Shown here piece by piece: positions 1 through 6,289 of a stretch of DNA of 12,413 bases; the first letter of the stretch is position 1; every line of letters starts with the position of its first letter. The notes beneath the pieces are model-generated. The model did no database searches and was not told the origin of the DNA. It was given only the letters and a program-made list of their open reading frames with translations. The position numbers and the translations under genes were made by a program. This stretch comes from CAISIP01 sp963974265 (GTDB lineage: Bacteria > Pseudomonadota > Gammaproteobacteria > Burkholderiales > Burkholderiaceae_C). Where the stretch lies: the NCBI GenBank assembly GCA_963974265.1, contig CAXBDR010000128.1:1-12413 (forward strand), written 5' to 3'.

Positions 1-1
1 C

Positions 2-373
2 GACCTGCCGGTCTATATCTACGGCTCGCGTGAAGACCATATCGTGCCCATCGGCGGCGCCTACGCGTCGACCCAGCATCTGCCGGGCAAGAAGCGCTTC
101 GTGATGGGTGCGTCGGGCCATATCGCCGGCGTCATCAATGCGCCGGCGAAGAACAAGCGCAGCCACTGGATCGGCCCGGCCAACAAGTTTCCGGCCACGG
201 TCGACCAGTGGATCGCCAGCGCCAAGGAGCATCCGGGTAGCTGGTGGCCCGACTGGGCCGACTGGCTCAAGTCCCAGGCCGGCAAGCAGATCAACGCCCC
301 GAAGTCCTATGGCTACGGAAAATTCAAGGCCATCGAAGCCGCGCCCGGCCGTTATGTCAAGGCCAAGGCCTGA
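2..373 (+). CDS. phaC: Class I poly(3-hydroxybutyrate) synthase PhaC, C-terminal fragment (5' end outside window)
   Basis: Only the last 123 codons are present; the frame is open to the left edge. PhaC polymerises (R)-3-hydroxyacyl-CoA into PHA at the surface of intracellular granules, releasing CoA. The fragment carries two of the three catalytic residues of the synthase (Cys-Asp-His triad in an alpha/beta-hydrolase fold): the Asp in GSREDHIVP (codon 35-37) and the His in GASGHIAGVIN (codon 119-121). They lie 28 residues apart, the same spacing as Asp480 and His508 in the C. necator enzyme. The nucleophile Cys lies upstream of the window. The downstream stretch NKRSHWIG and the Trp-rich tail (GSWWPDWADWL) are typical of class I synthases. 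The gene is followed after 27 bases by phaA in the same direction, so it is the first or an early gene of a phaCAB operon. Nothing here suggests damage. Confidence 0.96.
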   Translation, partial: DLPVYIYGSREDHIVPIGGAYASTQHLPGKKRFVMGASGHIAGVINAPAKNKRSHWIGPANKFPATVDQWIASAKEHPGSWWPDWADWLKSQAGKQINAPKSYGYGKFKAIEAAPGRYVKAKA

Positions 374-400
374 ACCTGCAAACAACCTAAGGAGAACAGC

Positions 401-1579
401 ATGGAAGATATCGTCATCGTAGCCGCAGCCCGTACCGCCGTGGGCAAGTTTGGCGGCAGTCTGGCCAAGGTGCCGGCCACCGAGCTGGGGGCCATCGTCG
501 TGGCCGAAGTGCTCAAGCGCAGTGGCGTCGGCGCCGACCAGGTCGGCGAGGTCATCATGGGCCAGGTCCTGGCCGCGGGTGCCGGCCAGAATCCCGCGCG
601 CCAGGCCCTGATCAAGAGCGGCCTGAACCAGGCCACGCCGGCGCTGACCATCAACGCCGTCTGCGGCTCCGGTCTCAAGGCCGTGATGCTGGCGGCACAG
701 GCGGTGGCATATGGTGACAGCGAGATCGTCATTGCCGGCGGCCAGGAAAACATGAGCGCGGCGCCGCACGTGTTGCTCGGCTCGCGCGACGGCCAGCGCA
801 TGGGTGACTGGAAGATGATCGATTCGATGATCGTCGATGGCCTGTGGGACGTCTACAACCAGTACCACATGGGCATCACGGCCGAGAACGTCGCCAAGAA
901 ATACGGCATCACGCGCGAGGCGCAGGATGCACTGGCGCTGGCCAGCCAGCAGAAGGCGGCGGCCGCCCAGGAGGCCGGTCGCTTCAAGGACGAGATCGTG
1001 TCGGTGAGCATTCCGCAGCGCAAGGGTGATCCGGTGGTGTTCTCTGCCGACGAATACATCAACAAGAAGACCAATGCCGAGGCCCTGGCCGGTTTGCGGC
1101 CCGCGTTCGACAAGGCCGGCGGCGTCACCGCCGGCAATGCATCGGGCATCAACGACGGCGCCGCCGCCGTGATGGTCATGACGGCCAAGAAGGCTGCGTC
1201 GCTCGGCCTCACGCCCATGGGTCGCATCGCCAGCTTTGCCACCAGCGGCCTGGATCCGGCCATGATGGGCATGGGCCCGGTCCCCGCGTCGACGAAGGCG
1301 CTCGAGCGAGCCGGCTGGAAGGCCAAGGACCTCGACCTGCTGGAGATCAACGAGGCCTTTGCCGCCCAGGCCTGTGCCGTGCACCAGGAGATGGGCTGGG
1401 ACACCAGCAAGGTGAACGTCAATGGCGGTGCCATTGCGATCGGTCACCCGATTGGCGCGTCCGGATGCCGCATACTGGTGACCCTGCTGCACGAAATGCG
1501 CAAGCGCGATGCCAAGAAGGGCATTGCGTCCCTGTGTATCGGTGGCGGCATGGGCGTGGCACTGACGATCGAACGCTGA
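401..1579 (+). CDS. phaA: Acetyl-CoA acetyltransferase (beta-ketothiolase) PhaA
   Basis: This 392-residue protein is a biosynthetic thiolase. It condenses two acetyl-CoA to acetoacetyl-CoA, the first step of PHB synthesis, in the cytosol. The start ATG is set by a good ribosome binding site (TAAGGAG at 388-394, six bases before the ATG). The N-terminus MEDIVIVAAARTAVGKFGG is the family's standard opening. The acyl-accepting Cys is C88 in NAVCGSGLKAV. The active-site NEAF motif is at 317-320, the catalytic His is H349 in GGAIAIGHPIGASG, and the proton-transfer Cys is C379 in CIGGGMG. The length matches the usual 390-395 residues. It sits between phaC and phaB and is almost surely co-transcribed with both. 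The close family alternative would be a degradative thiolase (AtoB or FadA), but the gene context favours PhaA. Confidence 0.97.
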   Translation: MEDIVIVAAARTAVGKFGGSLAKVPATELGAIVVAEVLKRSGVGADQVGEVIMGQVLAAGAGQNPARQALIKSGLNQATPALTINAVCGSGLKAVMLAAQAVAYGDSEIVIAGGQENMSAAPHVLLGSRDGQRMGDWKMIDSMIVDGLWDVYNQYHMGITAENVAKKYGITREAQDALALASQQKAAAAQEAGRFKDEIVSVSIPQRKGDPVVFSADEYINKKTNAEALAGLRPAFDKAGGVTAGNASGINDGAAAVMVMTAKKAASLGLTPMGRIASFATSGLDPAMMGMGPVPASTKALERAGWKAKDLDLLEINEAFAAQACAVHQEMGWDTSKVNVNGGAIAIGHPIGASGCRILVTLLHEMRKRDAKKGIASLCIGGGMGVALTIER

Positions 1580-1622
1580 GCGGCCGGCGCGCGCGAGACC
1601 ATTTCAACAAGAGGAGATCGAC

Positions 1623-2360
1623 ATGAGCAAGAAAGTAGCGTATGTAACCGGAGGCATGGGGGGAATCGGAACCGCGATTTGCCAGCGCCTGCACAAGGAG
1701 GGGTTCACGGTCATTGCCGGTTGCGGCCCGACCCGCGACCACGTCAAGTGGATCGCCGAGCAGGCCGCGCTGGGGTTCACCTTTCATGCGTCGGTCGGCA
1801 ATGTCGGCGACTGGGATTCGACGGTCGCCGCCTTTTCCAAGGCCAAGGCCGAGCATGGCCCGATCGACGTGCTGGTCAACAACGCCGGCATCACCAAGGA
1901 CCGCATGTTCCTGAAGATGACGCGCGAGGACTGGGATGCGGTGATCGAGACCAACCTGAACTCCATGTTCAACGTGACCAAGCAGGTCGTGGCCGACATG
2001 GTGGAAAAAGGCTGGGGCCGCATCATCAACATCAGTTCGGTCAATGGCGAAAAGGGCCAGGCCGGCCAGACCAACTATTCGGCGGCCAAGGCCGGCATGC
2101 ACGGTTTCACGATGGCGCTGGCGCAGGAAATGGCGACCAAGGGCGTGACCGTCAACACGGTCAGCCCCGGTTACATCGGCACCGACATGGTCAAGGCCAT
2201 CCGCGAGGACGTGCTGGCCAAGATCGTCGCCACCATCCCGGTCAAGCGCCTGGGCGAGCCGAGCGAGATCGCTTCCATCATTGCGTGGCTGGCGTCCGAC
2301 GAAGGCGGTTACTCCACCGGTGCCGATTTCTCCGTCAATGGCGGTCTGCACATGGGCTGA
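1623..2360 (+). CDS. phaB: NADPH-dependent acetoacetyl-CoA reductase PhaB
   Basis: This 245-residue short-chain dehydrogenase/reductase reduces acetoacetyl-CoA to (R)-3-hydroxybutyryl-CoA, the monomer used by PhaC. The Rossmann dinucleotide-binding motif TGGMGGIG is at residues 9-16, NNAG at 86-89, the catalytic Ser in NISSVNG is S139, and the YxxxK pair is Y152/K156. The C-terminus STGADFSVNGGLHMG is the hallmark ending of PhaB proteins. The start is supported by GAGGAG at 1611-1616, six bases before the ATG. It follows phaA by 43 bases and is followed by a strong terminator, so it is the last gene of the operon. In many Burkholderiales the regulator gene phaR comes next; here it does not. 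FabG is the main alternative, but the Pha-specific N- and C-termini argue against it. Confidence 0.97.
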   Translation: MSKKVAYVTGGMGGIGTAICQRLHKEGFTVIAGCGPTRDHVKWIAEQAALGFTFHASVGNVGDWDSTVAAFSKAKAEHGPIDVLVNNAGITKDRMFLKMTREDWDAVIETNLNSMFNVTKQVVADMVEKGWGRIINISSVNGEKGQAGQTNYSAAKAGMHGFTMALAQEMATKGVTVNTVSPGYIGTDMVKAIREDVLAKIVATIPVKRLGEPSEIASIIAWLASDEGGYSTGADFSVNGGLHMG

Positions 2361-2409
2361 TGCCCCGCAAACCCGCGGCAGGCGCCAGCGCCTGCCACGG
2401 GCGACCGAC

Positions 2410-2432
2410 AACCCGCTGCGGCGGGTTTTTTT
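2410..2432 (+). terminator. Intrinsic terminator of the phaCAB operon
   Basis: A 7-bp perfect stem AACCCGC (2410-2416) pairs with GCGGGTT (2421-2427) around a TGCG loop. It is followed directly by seven T residues (2426-2432). It begins 50 bases after the phaB stop and fits a Rho-independent terminator reading left to right. It separates the pha genes from the PIG-L-type gene downstream. Confidence 0.9.
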
Positions 2433-2585
2433 GCAGCCAGGCTGTGCCGGTGCCAGGCCTGGAATGCCCGGAGCCGCACCGATGCACCGCGGCTCCCGCC
2501 TGCCAGCCCGCCTTTCGCCTGGCGCTGAAGGCGGATCGCAAAACCCAGGCAGGGCCCGCCCGGCGCTGCGCATCCGGGATCGCTT

Positions 2586-3447
2586 GTGACCTCCTCAGAC
2601 CCCTTCAACACATTCGTTGCCGGCTTCGAGCAGTTGCTTGCGCAGGGGCGCCTGCTCGGCGCCGGGCAGGCCCGTGCGGCCGCACTGCCGGCGGTGCCGG
2701 ACGGCGCACCGCTGTGCCTGGTGTTTTCGCCCCACCCCGATGACGAGGCCATCGCCGGTGGCCTGCCGCTGCGACTGCGTCGCGAAGGTCCCTGGCGCGT
2801 CGTCAACGTCGCCGTGACATTGGGCTCCAACCGCGCGCGGCGTCGCGCGCGCTGGGACGAACTGTGCCGATGCTGCGACATGCTGGGGTTCGAGCTCGTC
2901 AGCGCATCCGGGGAGTCGGAGCACGGCCTCGAACGCATCGATCCGCAATTGGCACAGGCCGATGCCGTGCACTGGGCGCACTGTGTCGAGCGGATCGCGG
3001 CCTTGCTGCGCCGCTATCGTCCGCAACTGGTCGTGTGCCCGCATGCGCAGGATGGCCACCCGGTGCACGTGGGAACGCACGCACTGGTCATGGACGCCTT
3101 GCCTGCGGCAACAGCGCGTGCATCTGGCCTGCAGCGAATACTGGAACACCCAGCTGCATCCGGGGCTGATGGTGGAGCTCGGGCGCCGGGATGTCGCGGA
3201 CCTGGTGGCGGCCCTGAGCCAGCACGTCGGCGAGGTGGCGCGCAATCCGTATCACCTCGGCCTGCCGGCCTGGTTCATCGACGGGGTTCGCCGTGGCGCG
3301 GAGCGCGTGGGCGGAGCCGGTGCCGCGGCGCCGGATTTCCGGTTCGCCGCCTTGTACGGATGGCAGCGCTGGGAGCAGGGCGCGCTGGTGGCCATGCCGC
3401 CATGCACCGTGCCGCTCACGACGCCGGCGCAGACGCCTTTTGCCTGA
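2586..3447 (+). pseudogene. PIG-L/LmbE-family deacetylase, frameshifted
   Basis: PIG-L/LmbE proteins are zinc-dependent N-deacetylases of GlcNAc-type and related substrates; the substrate here is unknown. Reading from GTG 2586, the first part has the zinc-site motif SPHPDDE (H50, D52, D53, E54) and a second site PHAQDGHPVHVGTH, in which H161 is the likely third metal ligand. After about codon 172 this frame turns into Gly/Ala/Arg-rich shadow sequence. The family-like C-terminus (EYWNTQL, LMVELGRRDVADLVAAL, HVGEVARNPYHLGLPAWF) continues in the next frame to the stop at 3447. Removing one C at 3102 or 3103 (TTGCCTGCGG to TTGCTGCGG) restores a single 286-residue protein. This may be a true mutation or a sequencing or assembly error. 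As written, the protein would keep the metal ligands but lose its normal C-terminal third. The upstream 153-base gap holds no recognised promoter. The start is tentative. Confidence 0.8.
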
Positions 3448-4042
3448 GCGCGGCCGCGCGTACCAGTAGCAGCCGGTCGTTGCCGAAATACATGTCGTCG
3501 CCGACGAACAGGGTCGGAGAGCCGAAGCCGCCCCGGCGCACCAGTTCCTCGGTATTGGCCTTGAGCCTGTCCTTGATCGGCTGCGTGGCAATGCCTTGCA
3601 TCACGGTGGCCGTGTCGAGCTTGCAGCGATCGCAGGCCGCGGCAATGACGTCATCGCGCGAGATATCCTGGTCGTCGCCCCAATAACTTTCGAACACGGC
3701 GCGCGCGAACGGCACCATGGCCTGCGGTTGCGGCTGTTCCAGCAGCCAGGTGCAGGCGCGCATCACCTTCACGCTGTTGACCGGAAACACGCTGGGCGGC
3801 ATCTTGATCTTCAGGCCGGCCATCGTCGCCCAGTCCTGGATGTCCTTGTACATGTAGTCGAGCTTGGCCGGCACCGGCTGCTCGCGTTGGGCATAGACGC
3901 TGGGATTGACGCTGTTGAAGACACCGCCGACCAGAATGGGGCGCCAGCGCACCGGAACGTCGATCTCCCGCGCCATCGGCTGGATGTTGTGAAACGCCAG
4001 GTAGGTCCAGGGGCTGGAGCAGTCAAAGAAGAATTCGATCAT
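3416..4042 (-). CDS. 2-hydroxychromene-2-carboxylate isomerase-like protein (kappa-class GST/DsbA family)
   Basis: This 208-residue thioredoxin-fold protein resembles NahD-type isomerases and kappa-class glutathione transferases, which use glutathione in cytosolic isomerisation or conjugation. The opening MIEFFFDCSSPWTYLA matches the family's FDFxSPxxY block; S10, just before the Pro, is the expected glutathione-activating Ser. The extra Cys at position 8 is unusual. The C-terminal block GGFGSPTLFVGDDMYFGNDR (171-190) matches the family signature GxFGxPTxFV...FGxDR. The start ATG (complement of 4040-4042) has a strong ribosome binding site, GGGAGG (complement of 4049-4054), six bases upstream. 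It overlaps the stop of the preceding transferase gene as ATGA, implying translational coupling. Its last 32 bases overlap the PIG-L gene from the opposite strand. No aromatic-degradation genes are nearby, so a role in naphthalene catabolism is not supported. Confidence 0.88.
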   Translation of the reverse strand: MIEFFFDCSSPWTYLAFHNIQPMAREIDVPVRWRPILVGGVFNSVNPSVYAQREQPVPAKLDYMYKDIQDWATMAGLKIKMPPSVFPVNSVKVMRACTWLLEQPQPQAMVPFARAVFESYWGDDQDISRDDVIAAACDRCKLDTATVMQGIATQPIKDRLKANTEELVRRGGFGSPTLFVGDDMYFGNDRLLLVRAAALRQKASAPAS

Positions 4043-4758
4043 GGTGTGCCTCCCGGGTGTTGGCGCAGCGAGTCTGCGGTTTGTCCGAACAAGGCCTTGC
4101 GGGCCTCGTCGGTGAGGGTGTGGGCGCGCAATTCCTTGCCCAGGTCCAGCGCGCGTTGCACCGCCGGGCGCGCGAACACCGTGTCGTACCAGTGCGCCAC
4201 ATGCGCAAAACGGGCGAGATCGACCTGTTGCTTGCGGTGGATCCGGATCCACGGAAAGATCGCCATGTCGGCGATCGTGTAGTCGTCGCCGGCCACATGG
4301 GCGCCGGTCCGGGCCAGTTGCCGGTCGAGCACGCCGTACAGGCGGTCCACCTCGTCGGCGTAGCGTCGCTGCGCATAGGGCAGGGGCTCGGGCGCATACA
4401 GCAGGAAGTGCCCGAGTTGGCCGGCCATCGGACCCAGGCCACCCATTTGCCACATCAGCCATTGCAGCGCCGTGTGCCGCTCGCGCAGCCCGGCAGGCAG
4501 GAAGCGCCCGGTCTTTTCGGCGAGGTAGATCAGGATGGCCCCGCTTTCGAATACCGGGAACGCGGCGCCGGCATCGGACGGTGCATGGTCCACGATGACG
4601 GGCATGCGGTTGTTCGGGCCGATGGCAAGGAACTTCTCGTGAAATTGTTCACCTTTTCCGATGTTGACCGGAACCATGCGATAGGGCAACGCACATTCTT
4701 CAAGCATGATGGAAATCTTCCACCCGTTGGGCGTGGGCCAGTAGTACAGGTCGATCAT
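4039..4758 (-). CDS. Glutathione S-transferase, nu class/YfcG-YghU-like
   Basis: This 239-residue cytosolic protein has an N-terminal thioredoxin-like domain (about 1-85) and an all-helical C-terminal domain (about 95-225). The motif YYWPTPNGWKISIMLEE is the signature of YfcG-type enzymes, in which the Thr and Asn (T9, N11) bind glutathione and there is no catalytic Tyr, Ser or Cys. The cis-Pro is in RMPVIVD (P53). The FESGAILIYLAE block has the Glu-Ser pair (71-72) that holds the gamma-glutamyl group. GDDYTIADMAIFPW (158-171) is the conserved C-domain folding motif. Known members reduce disulfides using glutathione. The chosen start (complement of 4756-4758) gives the family's normal N-terminus, although the Shine-Dalgarno is poor; upstream in-frame starts would add about 30 unrelated residues. 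It is the first gene of a two-gene operon and is divergent from the c-di-GMP genes. Confidence 0.92.
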   Translation of the reverse strand: MIDLYYWPTPNGWKISIMLEECALPYRMVPVNIGKGEQFHEKFLAIGPNNRMPVIVDHAPSDAGAAFPVFESGAILIYLAEKTGRFLPAGLRERHTALQWLMWQMGGLGPMAGQLGHFLLYAPEPLPYAQRRYADEVDRLYGVLDRQLARTGAHVAGDDYTIADMAIFPWIRIHRKQQVDLARFAHVAHWYDTVFARPAVQRALDLGKELRAHTLTDEARKALFGQTADSLRQHPGGTP

Positions 4759-4877
4759 CGGTGGGGTCGGTCTTGCGGTTGTGCGACGGTTGCGACAAGC
4801 CATGATACCCATCGGTGTCGCATGAAAGAAACATGCAAAGGGTTTTACCATTGCTGGACCATGCCAGTAGTAAGCTC

Positions 4878-4943
4878 ATGACCATGACCGCCCTGTCCAG
4901 CCTGCAGTACGCGTCGCTCCGTCGCGGCAGGCCACGGCCATGA
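4878..4943 (+). CDS. Possible 21-codon leader peptide overlapping the HD-GYP start
   Basis: A short frame opens with ATG ACC ATG and runs 21 codons to a TGA at 4941-4943. That stop overlaps the ATG of the HD-GYP gene (4940-4942) as ATGA. The predicted peptide begins MTMTALSSLQYASLRRG and ends in an Arg/Pro-rich tail. It has no recognised homology and no strong Shine-Dalgarno. The ATGA overlap is the arrangement used for translational coupling elsewhere in this window, which makes a leader plausible, but a frame this short can arise by chance in GC-rich DNA. It is reported as a possibility only. Confidence 0.25.
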   Translation: MTMTALSSLQYASLRRGRPRP

Positions 4944-6289
4944 GGGGTTCCGGTTCCGGCACCGGTTACGCATATGCGACGCTGGACGAGTTGCGCGTCG
5001 GCCTGTTCGTCGATCTCGAGTTGGGCTGGATGTCCCACCCCTTTCCCAAGGGCAGCTTCAAGATCACATCGGCGCGACAGATCGAGACCTTGCGCAGCCT
5101 GGGCCTGTCCAGGGTGCGGTATGTCCCGGCGCGCAGCGATCCCGCGCCGCAGGCCACGAATGCATCCGGGCCGCCGGATCCACCGCCAGCCGATCCGGCC
5201 GCCCGCGGACCCGACCCGGTCGACGCCGCGGCCACGACGACGCCCGCAAGCGCGAAGGAGCCGGACGAGCGGGAGACGCGGCAGCGGCGCCACGCCGCAT
5301 TGGTCGCGGCGCAGCGCGCCAGCCTGGAGTTGTGCGATCAACAGTTCGACGCCGCGATTCGCCAGTACCGTGCCGTCGTCGATCTGATCCCGCGTGACGC
5401 GCAATCCGCGTCCGATCGCTGCGTGCAACTGGTGTCCTCGCTGGTCGGCGACATGCTCGGGCAGAGCGAATCGTCGATCCGCCTGTTGTCGGAAACGACC
5501 GGCGACCGGGCCTGGATGCACCCGGTCAACGTCACGGTACTGTCGCTGCTGTTGGGCAAGGCCCTGGGCTTGCCGGCGCAGGCACTGCGCGATCTCGGCC
5601 TGGCTGCGTTCCTGCACGACATCGGCAAGATGCAGTTGCCCGACCAGGTCCGGCTGTCGGATTCCAGCTTTGCACCCGCGGAGTACCGCCTGTACCAGAG
5701 CCATGTGGCGTTCGGGGTCGGCATCGCGCAGCAACTCGGGCTTTCGTCCGAAGTGCAGAACACCATTGCGCAACACCATGAGATGCTCGATGGCAGCGGT
5801 TTCCCGAACCAGATCCGCGGTGCCGACATCAGCCAGGCCGGCAAGGTACTGGCGCTGGTGAACCGCTACGAGAACATGTGCAACCCGCCGCGTCAGTCGG
5901 CCGCCGTCACGCCGCACGAGGCCTTGTCACAGATCTTCTCCCAGATGAAGGAGCGCCACGACGTATCCGTGCTCGCCGCCTTCATCCGGATGATGGGTGT
6001 CTATCCGCCAGGATCCGTGGTGCAGTTGTCGGACAGCCGGTTCGCACTGGTGGTGTCCGTCAACTCGGCGCGCCCGCTCAAGCCGCGGGTCATGGTGCAT
6101 GATGCCGGCCTTGCCAAGGAGGAAGCCTTGATACTCGACCTGGAACAGATGCCCACGGCCGGCATCCGGCGCAGCCTGCGCCCTGACCTGCTGCCCGCCG
6201 ACGCGCGGGACTATCTCGCGCCCCGGTTGCGGATCTGCTACTTCTTCGAACGGGCGTCCGATCCGGTGCGCGGAGAGGTCGTGCCGTGA
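4940..6289 (+). CDS. HD-GYP-domain cyclic-di-GMP phosphodiesterase with N-terminal DUF3391
   Basis: This 449-residue soluble protein likely hydrolyses cyclic-di-GMP. The N-terminal DUF3391 (about 14-63) has the typical LRVGLFVDLELGWMSHPF opening. A Pro/Ala/Asp-rich linker (about 64-110) follows, then a helical stretch and the HD-GYP domain (about 185-355). Metal and catalytic residues present are H194, the HD pair H226-D227 in LHDIGK with K230, H255, the HH pair H279-H280 in HHEMLDGSGFP, and D284. The name-giving GYP is GFP here (287-289). The C-terminal part (about 356-449), with YPPGSVVQLSDSRFALVV, is the small beta-rich region commonly found after HD-GYP domains in this type. No membrane segment is seen. 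The start is preceded by a weak GGCAGG. The stop overlaps the next gene's GTG by four bases, so the two are coupled. Enzymatic activity is expected but unproven given the Y-to-F change. Confidence 0.92.
   Translation: MRGSGSGTGYAYATLDELRVGLFVDLELGWMSHPFPKGSFKITSARQIETLRSLGLSRVRYVPARSDPAPQATNASGPPDPPPADPAARGPDPVDAAATTTPASAKEPDERETRQRRHAALVAAQRASLELCDQQFDAAIRQYRAVVDLIPRDAQSASDRCVQLVSSLVGDMLGQSESSIRLLSETTGDRAWMHPVNVTVLSLLLGKALGLPAQALRDLGLAAFLHDIGKMQLPDQVRLSDSSFAPAEYRLYQSHVAFGVGIAQQLGLSSEVQNTIAQHHEMLDGSGFPNQIRGADISQAGKVLALVNRYENMCNPPRQSAAVTPHEALSQIFSQMKERHDVSVLAAFIRMMGVYPPGSVVQLSDSRFALVVSVNSARPLKPRVMVHDAGLAKEEALILDLEQMPTAGIRRSLRPDLLPADARDYLAPRLRICYFFERASDPVRGEVVP

Noticed and set aside
2453..2462. 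The 10-base palindrome CCAGGCCTGG between the pha terminator and the PIG-L gene
   Set aside because: Short GC-rich palindromes are common by chance here, and nothing around it suggests a promoter or operator.
1419..2573. A 384-codon minus-strand frame opposite phaB
   Set aside because: Composition is typical of antisense shadow sequence, and it crosses the phaB terminator.
3099..3105. Programmed ribosomal frameshifting in the PIG-L-type gene
   Set aside because: No slippery heptamer, internal Shine-Dalgarno or obvious stimulatory structure is visible; a mutation or sequencing error is simpler.
3416..4462. A longer version of the isomerase-like protein with about 140 extra N-terminal residues
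   Set aside because: The extra part lies inside the transferase gene in another frame and is Arg/Pro/Ala-rich; the internal ATG at 4042 has a strong ribosome binding site and the family's N-terminus.
4759..4939. Promoters in the divergent region between the transferase and HD-GYP genes
   Set aside because: A TATCAT-like -10 exists on the minus strand (complement of 4802-4807), but no reasonable -35 is at the right distance, and nothing convincing is seen on the plus strand.
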